Assembly (NCBI GenBank): GCA_951828385.1
Contig: OX639973.1
Coordinates: 1,664,470 to 1,728,469, forward strand
Reading direction: 5' to 3'
Length of the DNA: 64,000 nucleotides
Source of the DNA: an uncultured Poribacteria bacterium
Lineage (GTDB): Bacteria > Poribacteria > WGA-4E > WGA-3G
The notes beneath the pieces are model-generated. The model was not told where the DNA came from. It worked only from the letters and a program-made list of their open reading frames with translations, and ran no database searches. Shown piece after piece: positions 16,876-26,244 of this stretch; positions within the stretch are counted from its first letter, which is position 1; each line of letters starts with the position of its first letter. A program made the translations under genes and the position numbers.

Positions 16876-18384
16876 CTACACTTCACTCCTGATGAAAATC
16901 AGAAATATTACGATGAACAGAACGACATTAATCACGAACAAAAGGCAGACATCTGGCAAGGCTCGCTTTGCATTTGTGTTCACCTTGACCCTTTGAAAAG
17001 AGAACTGTGGTAGATTGCTCCAATCTGCGGCACCTTTGTCCGAAGAAAACCACTGTCGGGACCTGAACACCTCTTCATCATAGAAATAGTCAATTACGCG
17101 CTGTCTGTGTCGTCTCGCAGCCTCGAGAAAATCTCTGACACCGAGCAGGTCAGTGCCGGCCCAAGCTTGTGTTGCGGCATCATACATCCCCACGGGCGAG
17201 AGTTTCAGCCAGAGCCGTTCCACATTTGCGGGTTGAATGAAGATGCCTTCCAGTGCAGGCTTTCGGATGAACCACGTTTGGTCTGCTGTCCCGATAACTT
17301 GGGTCCCGAGGAAACCGAAATAATTCTGTGCGTGCGGGATTTTAGGTTCAGCTGCCTCGTTAAGGCTACCAGCCCACATGCTGCTGTTGTAGACATAAAA
17401 CAGGCGATCAAGGCGACCCCAAAGACCGCTACTATACCCTCCACTGCCCACAATGTTAAAATGCCAGTCTTCCCCTGGGAGCGCGTCAGTGGCGAGGAAC
17501 CGTTTCCGGTCTCTGTCAAATCCCTCCCACATCTGTTCGATTTGATTAAAAGTGGACGCCGCGCGCGCCTGCGGTGCCTCCGGTTGCGGGACTACGGCAA
17601 GAATCATGTTCGGATAGATGAGGACTAAAAACCCCCAAGCGAACATGGAGAGCATCAACGCTGTACTCGTCCGACGCGTCGCCGCCGAAATCAACATACC
17701 GATGAGATAGAATACGGAAAGATATACAACGGTTGTTAAAATAATCCCTCCGATCCGCAAGAAATCACCGGTGTTCAGAGAAATGGAAGGGGTCATTGTC
17801 AGCAAGATGACTGCAAGGAGTAAACTCATTAGCAACGGCACAAGTAAGCAGAGCATCGCAGAGATATATTTGGCAAGCAGGATATGCCCGCGCCGAACCG
17901 GATACGTCAAGACCAGACGTAATGTACCACGTTCGTATTCTCCCGCGAGCGTATCGTAGGCGAAAATCAGTGCTAATAAACTCAGGATCACCTCAAAGAT
18001 AAAAACAATATCCAAGGAAGCGAACATATCCATAAACGGATTATCCGACCCATGCATCCCGGTGTCCCACAACGATGGGACATACGTATGGGATACCTGA
18101 ACCTCGTTTCCGAGCTGCTTATCGAACCCGACATTGAAAATGCTTAACGGGTTTGGGGACCGGTCGACGACTAATTTCTTTATCCCTGCGGAATACGTTT
18201 TCTCCTCCTGAAGCTGCCGCTGATGCATTTTGACCGCAGCGTTGTGGCTTGCCAAGCGTTGCTCGTGATCCTTGATGAGCACCGAGGTATTCGCGACGAC
18301 AAGCAATAGCATAATGAAGACCGCTGCCGCGAATCGGAACGTCATAAGGTTATCAAGGAGTTCTCGGCGGATGAGTGCGATCAT
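16876..18384 (-). CDS. ABC-2/DUF3526-type permease (module 2, type A)
   Basis: A 502-residue permease from the ATG at 18384 (M-I-A-L-I-R-R-E-L-L-D-N-L), chosen for its GGAG at five bases; the longer frame overlaps the upstream permease stop. Helix 1, a loop with N-P-L-S-I-F-N-V-G, then A-G-E-Y-E-R-G-T-L-R-L-V-L-T-Y-P-V-R-R after the second helix, a helix block and a terminal helix. The second loop ends with S-D-K-G-A-A-D-W-S-N-L-P-Q-F, matching S-D-K-G-S-A-E-F-T-D-L-P-I-F in the permease at 10826, so these two are clear paralogues. Confidence 0.84.
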   Translation of the reverse strand: MIALIRRELLDNLMTFRFAAAVFIMLLLVVANTSVLIKDHEQRLASHNAAVKMHQRQLQEEKTYSAGIKKLVVDRSPNPLSIFNVGFDKQLGNEVQVSHTYVPSLWDTGMHGSDNPFMDMFASLDIVFIFEVILSLLALIFAYDTLAGEYERGTLRLVLTYPVRRGHILLAKYISAMLCLLVPLLMSLLLAVILLTMTPSISLNTGDFLRIGGIILTTVVYLSVFYLIGMLISAATRRTSTALMLSMFAWGFLVLIYPNMILAVVPQPEAPQARAASTFNQIEQMWEGFDRDRKRFLATDALPGEDWHFNIVGSGGYSSGLWGRLDRLFYVYNSSMWAGSLNEAAEPKIPHAQNYFGFLGTQVIGTADQTWFIRKPALEGIFIQPANVERLWLKLSPVGMYDAATQAWAGTDLLGVRDFLEAARRHRQRVIDYFYDEEVFRSRQWFSSDKGAADWSNLPQFSFQRVKVNTNAKRALPDVCLLFVINVVLFIVIFLIFIRSEV

Positions 18385-18457
18385 AATATCTCCGTTATGG
18401 ATAAACGAATTTGCAATACCATTCCTAATTGATCGGTCTTGATAAACAAAAACGCGT

Positions 18458-19864
18458 TTAAATATCAACGCTGAAGAATTTTAGGAACGCTATGGTCGTC
18501 AATACAACTGCTAAGAAACAGAGCAGCAGTAAATCTATCATAGAGTGACGGACGGTTTCTGATAAGCGCGTTTCTGTCATATCTGGCGGCGGGGAAATTT
18601 TCTTTGGTTTTGGTTGATCTGGTCGCATCACCCTCGCAAATTGATCGTCTGAAATTTCACTGAAATACTCCGCCTCAAGTTGGTTATAATAACGAGTGCC
18701 CGTTTCAAAGTAGGTATCTCTTTTTATTTTGCCAGTCTCGGTTAGATTCATGGCGATATAAATGAGCGAAGCTGTCGGCGTGATTCGCGAAAGGGTTTCT
18801 CCGACCGATTCTTGCCGCTTTTTTTCACGTTGATAGGCGCGTTCTATTTCGCCAATTTGCTTCTGAAATTTCTGTCGATATTCGGCATCAATCGGTGCCC
18901 TGAGTGCCTTGATTTTTTCCTGATCCTTGCCGAGATTAATACCCCCTAAAGCCATTATTTTTGTTACAATCACTTGGTCCTTTTCTTCATTGAGGTTATT
19001 ATTAATCGCCGTTTTTTCCATATAGACGCTCTGAATCGCGCGGGTCGGTGCAATAAATTTAGCGGTGAGGAACCCAACGCGTGGGGCAATCAACACGGCG
19101 AGCACCCAGACGGTGAAAGCGACGATGAGTGCCGTTTTGGAATTGTCTAAATAGGTGGAAATTAAGGTCCCTATTGCAAAAAATACGCCAATGTAGAGCA
19201 ACGAGACTAAGGTCAAACTGAGCACGCGTAGGAAGATGTCAGATTCACCCAAAGGAAACCCTTGCGAAACAAGCAAGAACAAACCTAACAGGAACGACAC
19301 CAAAAACGGGACAACAAACACGATATACCCACCAATTAGCTTGCTCCACAAGAACAAATCTCGTGGTAGGGCATTTGCCAAAGTTATCCGCAGCGTTCCG
19401 GCTTCTCTTTCCCCCGCAACGGCGTCAAACGTGAACAATAGTGCAAGTAGACTGAAGACGGTGCTAACAACAAATAGAAAATCAAGATTCCCTAAAGCAG
19501 AGGAGAGCGAGCCTTCCCCAAGTGATGTTGACCCGTGTTTTACACCGTTGCGGGTCATTCCAAGGTAACCCGGAAGGGATTCCTCTAAACCTTTAGCAAA
19601 CACACTTAAAGGTGTCGGTTCGAGAAAAAGTTTAGAGAATTCTGTATCTGGAGCGGGCGGATCCCGAAGCCAATGAAGTGCGTCATCGATTTCTGCAACC
19701 GAGAGTTCAACAGCTGCCTGATAATTGACCTGGTTTTGGAGGTAATTGCGGTAATTGATGTGCAAGGTAAGCGGCACGAGCAGAAGACACATCACGAGGA
19801 GCGCGACGAACCGGACGCTGAGAATATGATGCATCATCTCCTTTTGGATCAATGTCAATAACAT
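18458..19864 (-). CDS. ABC-2-type permease (module 2, first permease)
   Basis: A 468-residue permease. Helix 1 at about residues 15-35, loop with T-P-L-S-V-F-A-K-G near 90, helix block from about 130 with A-G-E-R-E-A-G-T-L-R-I-T-L-A-N-A-L-P-R-D, a long charged second loop (E-K-D-Q-V-I-V-T, R-E-K-K-R-Q-E-S), and a terminal helix. GAGGA precedes the ATG by eight bases. Module 1 has no counterpart of this third permease. It is the first gene after the module 2 sigma-propeller, 26 nt downstream. Confidence 0.84.
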   Translation of the reverse strand: MLLTLIQKEMMHHILSVRFVALLVMCLLLVPLTLHINYRNYLQNQVNYQAAVELSVAEIDDALHWLRDPPAPDTEFSKLFLEPTPLSVFAKGLEESLPGYLGMTRNGVKHGSTSLGEGSLSSALGNLDFLFVVSTVFSLLALLFTFDAVAGEREAGTLRITLANALPRDLFLWSKLIGGYIVFVVPFLVSFLLGLFLLVSQGFPLGESDIFLRVLSLTLVSLLYIGVFFAIGTLISTYLDNSKTALIVAFTVWVLAVLIAPRVGFLTAKFIAPTRAIQSVYMEKTAINNNLNEEKDQVIVTKIMALGGINLGKDQEKIKALRAPIDAEYRQKFQKQIGEIERAYQREKKRQESVGETLSRITPTASLIYIAMNLTETGKIKRDTYFETGTRYYNQLEAEYFSEISDDQFARVMRPDQPKPKKISPPPDMTETRLSETVRHSMIDLLLLCFLAVVLTTIAFLKFFSVDI

Positions 19865-19890
19865 GTTGAATTCCTCTTATTTTTTACGGA

Positions 19891-22689
19891 TTAACGTTCA
19901 AAACGGAGCACGCCACGATGTTCTGTGCCAACGTAAAAGGCATCTCTATCAACGACGAGAGACGTTATAGCATCCGGAATTTCAGGCACAATTTGTTCCC
20001 AAGACCCTGTTTCCATTTCTAAGTGATAGATGCCATCATCATTCGCGCCATAAACAGCATTCCCCGCTGTTGCTAACGACTTAATGATGATGCTTTCTCC
20101 CGCTTTATCGGTGATCGCATTCCAAACAACGCCGTCTTTTGAATGGAAAACGCCTTTGTCGGTTGCGACATGCACCCTTACGTCGGCAAGGACAATTTGA
20201 TTGAAATGCACAACAGATAGCGGTAGGTTTGATGTCCTGTCGTTCCAACTCTCTCCGCCATCAAGCGATTGGATGAGATGCCCATCCCGTTTCCCGACGT
20301 ATACTGTTTCACCCGATGTAGCAAGTTTAAAACCTTGCGCCATGTTATCACGTGTGAGTTCGCAAGTTTCTTGGACGCCTGTATCGGACCATCTTGTGTC
20401 ACCCGGATTCCATCGGAAGAGTTTGTAGTTGTACTCCATATAGTACGTTTCTCCACTCACCGCGAAGTTGCCGAACAGACCTTCCCACATTAAATCATAA
20501 GTTAGGTCATGATCGCCTTGTTCTTGACCCAACAGTTTTAGAAAACATTCTGCACCAAATTTTGGATGCTCGCGTATTATCTGTGTTGATAAAGCCTCAA
20601 CATCAGCGTCTGGATCTGTAGAGCAGGTAAAGGTAATTTGTCCCTCTTGTCTCGGTAACCGATAAGCATCAAAGGGGAGTGTTATTCCGTTGAACACGTG
20701 CCACATGAGCCTTCCTGAATCTCGCGAAGGCGGTGTCTTTCCCTCTTCAAAAATATAACCCTCTACAGGAAACAAGCAATTTATGTCCGGATCTAAACGA
20801 TAGTAAGCCGTCTCGCTATTCCGTCGAATTCCTTTCGCACACAGAACACCGTCAACTTCGGAAATTTTCACAATTAGCGGCGTGTCTTCCCTATCTTTTA
20901 GTTTCGCATTGAACTCTGGTACCTCAAGCGTATACCTTGGTCGTTGGATGTCAACAGCGGTCCATGAACTCCCTGCGTCTGTTGATTTGACGACACCCGC
21001 AGCAACCGTCGCGTACAGCACCTTAGATGCTTTTGAATTTGGACCCGTCTCTAAACTGATTAAGTTATCCACACGGCACTCAAACCTTGTATTGAATCTG
21101 TGCCAAGTTTCACCGCCATCCGTTGATCGATGGATGCCAGTGATGCCGCCGGTATAAAAGGTGTTTTCGTCTAAAGCGACAGCACACCCCACACTAAACT
21201 GCATCTGTGTAATACCAGAAGATTCTGTGGAACGCCAGGTGTTTCCACAGTCCGTTGAGCGAGCCACAACGCCTTCCTCTCCCCCTATCAGTAAGACGGT
21301 TTTTCCAGACGCGACCAGTTTAATCGGCGGCAATGTTTTCATTATCAGATCCCGGGCATCCGTGGGCGTTACATCTGTCCAAGAATCGCCACCATCGGTT
21401 GATCGGAATACCCACCATGAATCCTTACTGAGGTCACAGAAATTATGGTAATTTTCATCTGGCGTTCCGTCACCTTCCATTATATTTACTTCTACGGCGA
21501 CATAGATAGTGTCTTCAGACACCGCCAAAGAACGCACCACCACAGTATTGTCCACCGGCAACTGTAGGTGTTCCCAAGTTTCGGCGTTAAGACGGTATAT
21601 GCCGAGAGCGGTTCCGGCAAACAGCGTGTCTTGGCTCAACTGCAATGTATAAATTCCCGATTTCTTTGTGAAGCGGCTGTCTAAACCGTGATTCATATTT
21701 TTCCACGTATTTCCAGCGTCATCAGATCGGAAAATACCCGCATTAAGGGTAACGTAAAAAGCATCTTCCGTAATCAGCAATTCCCTTACATGGCCTTCTG
21801 GACAAGGACCGATAGAACTCCAAGTTTTGCCCGCATCCGTTGAAGCAAACATTTCATCAGATGCGATAATATAGAGCGTCCCGTTGTGCTCAGCAATGGG
21901 GATATTGCCTTCGGTTCCTTGGCGCAAAAAATCCGCGTTGACAAGTTGCCATTCATTTCCATCCGCAGGCAATTTGTAAATGTGCTCATAACCCGTCACT
22001 GCATAGAGCGATCCATCCGAAGTTTTCGTTAGCGTTCCTACTGGTGCCGCCACTCCGGGTTCATTCATCTGAATCCACTCCATGATATTCTCCGTAAAAT
22101 CGCCTGGAAGTTCAAAACCACCTAATGTTTTGCGAACCATCAATTCTTCCTCCTTTAATCGCTTTCTTGCCCGATGCAGTCTGCTTTTAATCGTATTCAA
22201 TGGTACATCCAAAAACTTGCCAATCTCTTCACAACGCATATCGCCCAGATAGTGAAGGGTTATCACAGTCTGTTCATTCTCAGACAGTTTGTTGAGCAGG
22301 TATTTTACAACCTCGTGCCGTGTTTCACTCGCAATATCCTCGCGCTGTTCCTCAAGATATTGGTTATAAGAAACTCTTTCCATCTCCGCTTCAGGCATAG
22401 AATCCAGAGATTCAATCGGTTGCTGCGTTTTTCGTAAACACGCTAAACAGCAATTCCTGACAATTGCATGTAGCCATGCACTGAAGCGATTTGGGTCTCT
22501 GAGCGTCCAAAGTTGTTGGTAAACCTTAAGAAAGGTGTCCTGCGTAATCTCTTCGGCGAGATGGAAGTCACCTAACTTCCGCCATGCAAACGCGTGTATC
22601 TGCTTTTGATACTTTTCTACCAACGCTGTAAACGCGTTTTGATCGCCATTGAGAATCTGTTGAATTAATGTAACATCGTTACTTTGCAT
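19891..22689 (-). CDS. ECF sigma factor fused to an Asp-box beta-propeller (module 2)
   Basis: A 932-residue paralogue of the protein at 12330 with the same order. Sigma region 2 at 20-90 (F-T-A-L-V-E-K-Y-Q-K-Q-I-H-A-F, E-E-I-T-Q-D-T-F-L-K-V-Y), region 4 at 125-180 (E-I-G-K-F-L-D-V-P-L-N-T-I-K-S-R-L-H-R-A-R), then Asp-box blades such as A-S-T-D-A-G-K-T-W, R-S-D-D-A-G-N-T-W, R-S-T-D-G-G-E-T-W and Q-S-L-D-G-G-E-S-W to the end. Both proteins share long stretches including Y-M-E-Y-N-Y-K-L and Y-V-G-K-R-D-G-H-L. RBS AGGAGG precedes the ATG. Signal peptide and membrane helices are absent. Confidence 0.88.
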   Translation of the reverse strand: MQSNDVTLIQQILNGDQNAFTALVEKYQKQIHAFAWRKLGDFHLAEEITQDTFLKVYQQLWTLRDPNRFSAWLHAIVRNCCLACLRKTQQPIESLDSMPEAEMERVSYNQYLEEQREDIASETRHEVVKYLLNKLSENEQTVITLHYLGDMRCEEIGKFLDVPLNTIKSRLHRARKRLKEEELMVRKTLGGFELPGDFTENIMEWIQMNEPGVAAPVGTLTKTSDGSLYAVTGYEHIYKLPADGNEWQLVNADFLRQGTEGNIPIAEHNGTLYIIASDEMFASTDAGKTWSSIGPCPEGHVRELLITEDAFYVTLNAGIFRSDDAGNTWKNMNHGLDSRFTKKSGIYTLQLSQDTLFAGTALGIYRLNAETWEHLQLPVDNTVVVRSLAVSEDTIYVAVEVNIMEGDGTPDENYHNFCDLSKDSWWVFRSTDGGDSWTDVTPTDARDLIMKTLPPIKLVASGKTVLLIGGEEGVVARSTDCGNTWRSTESSGITQMQFSVGCAVALDENTFYTGGITGIHRSTDGGETWHRFNTRFECRVDNLISLETGPNSKASKVLYATVAAGVVKSTDAGSSWTAVDIQRPRYTLEVPEFNAKLKDREDTPLIVKISEVDGVLCAKGIRRNSETAYYRLDPDINCLFPVEGYIFEEGKTPPSRDSGRLMWHVFNGITLPFDAYRLPRQEGQITFTCSTDPDADVEALSTQIIREHPKFGAECFLKLLGQEQGDHDLTYDLMWEGLFGNFAVSGETYYMEYNYKLFRWNPGDTRWSDTGVQETCELTRDNMAQGFKLATSGETVYVGKRDGHLIQSLDGGESWNDRTSNLPLSVVHFNQIVLADVRVHVATDKGVFHSKDGVVWNAITDKAGESIIIKSLATAGNAVYGANDDGIYHLEMETGSWEQIVPEIPDAITSLVVDRDAFYVGTEHRGVLRFER

Positions 22690-22835
22690 AAGTGCCTCCT
22701 AATGGAATTCTCCTCTTATGATATAATGATACATGCAAGGCGCAAAAGGTTGCATAAGGGGCAAATTTTTTCCAAAAAAGCAGTTAGTATATAGAATTTT
22801 CTTTGAAAGAGGTCTTACACTGGAGGTGATTTTGG

Positions 22836-23531
22836 TTACAGTATGGTTTGTGCTTTTTCAAAATCTTCTGGTGTGTTAACGTTGAAAAATGAATGACCTT
22901 TAGAATCATAGGTCTTCCAAATTTCGGGTGCGAGGGTCAGGATATTCGCGCGTTCCTGTAGCGCGTGGACGCGCAAGTCGGGTTCATTCAGCATCTGTTC
23001 AATAATAGGCAAGCAACGTTTAGCGTACACCGCACACAATGTTTGAAGGGTCATCTGCGCGTCCTCGTTGTCAGAGGGAGGTTCTTTGTACGTATAAGGC
23101 ATCACTGCATCATATTCACCTAAAATAGAGATGAGATAGGAGAGCAATTTCGGTTGTAAAAACGGGCTATCACATGCGACACAGACCGCTACATCATGCG
23201 AAGCGTACGTCAAGCCGGTATAGATGCCGCCCAACGCGCCAGTGTCTGGAATTATATCACTATGCATCGGTAAACCAAGGTGGGCATATTCAGCAGGTGC
23301 ATTGGTGATAAGCAAGCGTTCGTCAGTAACGCAGCGCATGCGACGGATAACGTGTTCAATGAGCGAAGCCTCGCCGAGTGGAAGCAACGCCTTATTCTGC
23401 CCCATCCGTCTACTTTTACCACCCGCAAGGATAACGCCTGTGACTGGAACCGACTTTCGTAGGGGGTTTTTGCTTGGGTGTTTCTTCAAGGTCACCTCGT
23501 CGCTACGCTGCACATTCAATAACATCGACAA
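22836..23531 (-). CDS. mobA: Molybdenum cofactor guanylyltransferase
   Basis: A protein of up to 231 residues that attaches GMP to molybdopterin to make MGD. The nucleotide-binding word V-I-L-A-G-G-K-S-R-R-M-G-Q-N-K is at about residues 33-47, and A-V-C-V-A-C-D-S-P-F-L and N-V-N-T-P-E-D-F follow as in MobA. The first 30 residues are unusual. K-K-H-P-S-K-N-P-L-R-K is encoded by a stretch sharing 19 bases with a repeat at 29440-29480. The start is uncertain: ATG 23531 overlaps the M28 peptidase by 29 nt, while a TTG at 23489 has GAGG five bases upstream. It probably works with moeA. Confidence 0.85.
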   Translation of the reverse strand: MSMLLNVQRSDEVTLKKHPSKNPLRKSVPVTGVILAGGKSRRMGQNKALLPLGEASLIEHVIRRMRCVTDERLLITNAPAEYAHLGLPMHSDIIPDTGALGGIYTGLTYASHDVAVCVACDSPFLQPKLLSYLISILGEYDAVMPYTYKEPPSDNEDAQMTLQTLCAVYAKRCLPIIEQMLNEPDLRVHALQERANILTLAPEIWKTYDSKGHSFFNVNTPEDFEKAQTIL

Positions 23532-24669
23532 TTAACTCACCTACCTGTTGCAGACTTTCCGCATTGAGCAGCTCGATCCGATCCTGTTTTGAGTGAATCT
23601 TTAAAGCGACACTGCCTACACCCCTCGCCGTTAGCGTAACCGTTTCAAATCCACGACTGGCAATTGGAATGCTGTCTAATCCGACACCAATCGGTAGATA
23701 ACGTTCCGAGAGCCGTATGCCGAGTGCTTCACTTGATGTCCGAAACAGGTTTCTTAGTGTTCGCGTCGTGCGAGTCGGTGGAATCCCATAGCGGGTAATG
23801 AGATTAACACCGTTCCCAACGCCGAGTCCGTCTAAATTAATAACGTAGGTATTTTCTGGGTTATATTCACCAGCATGCGCTTGGATATAGCGTAACGCGC
23901 CGCACATGCCATATTCTTCTGCACCCGTGGCGAGGAACGTTACGTTTTTTTTCTCGTCGCGCGCCATCACTACGCGCGCCACTTCAAGCATAACACCGAC
24001 ACCCGAAGCGTTATCAAACCCGCCAGGAGAGCGGTTCTCCGTCAAATTAATTTGCAAAAGCAACAGGCAAAAACTTGTCATCCCAGCAATACCCCAGACA
24101 ATATAATTAGGTAGCCAAATGAGAGCAATCACCTTAACCAGCATTACAATCGTCAATGCAATCAGTCCGACAATTGCGATCCCATAAGCCAGCATCCGCA
24201 CAGCAATGGGTAATACTTGTGATTTAGAGTCGTAGTGTGCGACGAACAGGAAAGTAGGGGTATTATTGCCTCGGTTTGCATTGTTTGTTGCAACGATGTT
24301 CTCTGTACGATGTTTTTTACCGACATTATATAACCCCTCAAGCCGTTTTTGCCACTGCGTAAAGAACATCGCTATCGTAAGACTCAGGACACAGGCAACG
24401 CATACAGGGATCGGAAATCGTTCACCGAACCACGGCACAGATAAAACGATCAGTCCAAAGAACGCAGAAAGGATGCGTGGCAAGACTTCAGCGGGGAATT
24501 TCGTAAATACGAACGGTTCCCATGACACATCCAGTTCTAATTCGGTGAATTGCTGGACGATATAGGCTTGCGTTTCTGCCTCGCCTGCGCTACCCACCAA
24601 CCTCGGAATGGCGAGTTGTGTGATGTGATGGTATGCGCGTTCTGCATCGTAAGCAGGGTTCGTGTCCAT
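23503..24669 (-). CDS. M28-family metallopeptidase, membrane-anchored
   Basis: A 388-residue protein with an interrupted catalytic domain. F-V-A-H-Y-D-S-K (about residue 140) gives the first zinc His/Asp; G-G-F-D-N-A-S-G-V-G-V gives the bridging Asp region; G-A-E-E-Y-G-M-C-G gives the catalytic Glu pair. Four hydrophobic segments lie at about 65-82, 86-103, 155-180 and 188-210, so the enzyme should be membrane-bound, perhaps handling peptides at the inner membrane. It starts five bases after the sulfatase stop and overlaps mobA at its end, suggesting an operon sulfatase-M28-mobA. Confidence 0.83.
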   Translation of the reverse strand: MDTNPAYDAERAYHHITQLAIPRLVGSAGEAETQAYIVQQFTELELDVSWEPFVFTKFPAEVLPRILSAFFGLIVLSVPWFGERFPIPVCVACVLSLTIAMFFTQWQKRLEGLYNVGKKHRTENIVATNNANRGNNTPTFLFVAHYDSKSQVLPIAVRMLAYGIAIVGLIALTIVMLVKVIALIWLPNYIVWGIAGMTSFCLLLLQINLTENRSPGGFDNASGVGVMLEVARVVMARDEKKNVTFLATGAEEYGMCGALRYIQAHAGEYNPENTYVINLDGLGVGNGVNLITRYGIPPTRTTRTLRNLFRTSSEALGIRLSERYLPIGVGLDSIPIASRGFETVTLTARGVGSVALKIHSKQDRIELLNAESLQQVGELIVDVIECAA

Positions 24670-24674
24670 CGTAA

Positions 24675-26054
24675 TTAATCTGTACCCAACTCTGACCGGA
24701 ACCGTCTCCCCAAACGTCCTTTGAGGGTTCCAGCAATTTTGCGTTCTGATTGTGCGATGTTGTGTAACTCTACCGGATCGTTTTCCAGATCGTATAACTC
24801 GGTTACATCGTTGTAGTTTTCGATGAGTTTATGGGTTGCCGTGCGGATACAACGGAAGTTTCGGAGCGCACTCACGGTTTCGGAGCGATGCGTTTCAGTT
24901 TCACCACGAAGCACAGGCGCGATAGAGCGTGCATCTATACGCGGCAATACCGGCACATCCGCCAAATCGCATATTGTCGGATTCAGATCAATCAGCTCAA
25001 CCAAACTATCCGAAATTTGATTACTCGGGATGCCAGGTCCAGCGACAATCAGTGGCACTTGCAACGACGCTTCATAAGCGACACTCTTGGTGTAAAGCCC
25101 GTGGTCACCGAGCATCTCGCCGTGGTCGCTTGAATAAATGATATAGGTATTGTCAAGCATCCCACGCTGTTCAAGTGCACGCAGCATTTCGCCGATTTGG
25201 TCATCAATTAGTTCTGTCGCTGCGCAATACTGTTGTCGTGTTATGGTAATCTCCTCGGGGCTGACATCAACAACGCGTCGTTTCACCCACTCAGGCTTAC
25301 CTTCCATATTGTCAACGATAGCAGGCGGCATCTCAGCATTCCGATATTTATCGCCATATTCCGTAGGTGGGTCGAACGGATCATGCGGGCCAACGAAACT
25401 GACGAACATGTGCCAGGGGAAATCATCCGGGATAGTCTCAATAAATTCGGTTGCGCGTCTGCCGATATAGGTATCAGCGAAATCTTCCGTAGAGAGGACA
25501 GAATCGTGAGAGCCGTTTTTAATCCAACCGCCGCCACTGCGTTTCCGATAATCTTCATGGAATGCTTTAAGCACGCCTTTTTCTTCAAGATAATGGGTAT
25601 AGGGACCGATAGGCGTTGGTGAACTTCCGGCATGCATCTTGCCTTCACACTCTTCAGGATGCGTGAACCCCCAACTATAAGTGCGCGGTCGGTCGCCGTA
25701 GCGTCCGTTGTAGCCGTCGGGTTTAGCAAGGTCAAGTTTGCCGACACATCCGACGCGATAGCCGTGATCGCGGAGTTGTTGATAGTAGGTTGGCACGGTA
25801 GCAGGTAGAAAGCTCCCGTTGTCCACTGCCCCTATACGAGAGGGTTGTAACCCAGATGCGAGTGCAATGCGTGAGGGTGCACAGACGGGTGCATTCACTG
25901 TACAGTTTGGAAAACTGACACCTGTTTCTGCCAACCGTCGCAAGTTCGGGGTATTAAGGGCAGTTGGCGCATTCTCGGCAGTTTCGAAATAGTCGTATCG
26001 GTGCTGGTCGGACATGATAAAGAGAACATTCGGTCTATCGGTTTTTCGATTCAT
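24675..26054 (-). CDS. Sulfatase (Cys-type)
   Basis: A 459-residue arylsulfatase-like hydrolase of sulfate esters. N-terminal R-P-N-V-L-F-I-M-S-D-Q holds the first calcium ligand. N-A-P-V-C-A-P-S-R-I-A-L-A-S-G near residue 55 is the C-x-P-S-R motif whose Cys must become formylglycine. G-P-H-D-P-F-D-P-P and S-S-D-H-G-E-M-L-G-D-H-G follow. There is no clear signal peptide, so the protein may be cytoplasmic or exported in another way. The C-terminus carries the usual L-Y-D-L-E-N-D-P-V-E-L-H-N. Sulfatases of this kind process sulfated marine polysaccharides. Confidence 0.93.
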   Translation of the reverse strand: MNRKTDRPNVLFIMSDQHRYDYFETAENAPTALNTPNLRRLAETGVSFPNCTVNAPVCAPSRIALASGLQPSRIGAVDNGSFLPATVPTYYQQLRDHGYRVGCVGKLDLAKPDGYNGRYGDRPRTYSWGFTHPEECEGKMHAGSSPTPIGPYTHYLEEKGVLKAFHEDYRKRSGGGWIKNGSHDSVLSTEDFADTYIGRRATEFIETIPDDFPWHMFVSFVGPHDPFDPPTEYGDKYRNAEMPPAIVDNMEGKPEWVKRRVVDVSPEEITITRQQYCAATELIDDQIGEMLRALEQRGMLDNTYIIYSSDHGEMLGDHGLYTKSVAYEASLQVPLIVAGPGIPSNQISDSLVELIDLNPTICDLADVPVLPRIDARSIAPVLRGETETHRSETVSALRNFRCIRTATHKLIENYNDVTELYDLENDPVELHNIAQSERKIAGTLKGRLGRRFRSELGTD

Positions 26055-26185
26055 CTATAATTACCCTATTGGAACGCTTTGGTAGCATACTGTATGGAAT
26101 TTCTTACCCTTTAATTTAGCATCATTATAGATGATAATGTTCTCATTTTCAACTAAAAAATCGCACTAAAACATGCGCAAATTTC

Positions 26186-26214
26186 TTGCCAAAATCTACT
26201 GAGCATGTTATTAT
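26186..26214 (+). promoter_or_regulatory. Sigma-70 promoter for the VOC gene
   Basis: TTGCCA at 26186-26191, a 17-base spacer and TATTAT at 26209-26214, 30 bases before the VOC ATG. Confidence 0.6.
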
Positions 26215-26244
26215 GTTTGCATAATTCTCAAAAAGGAGACTGAC

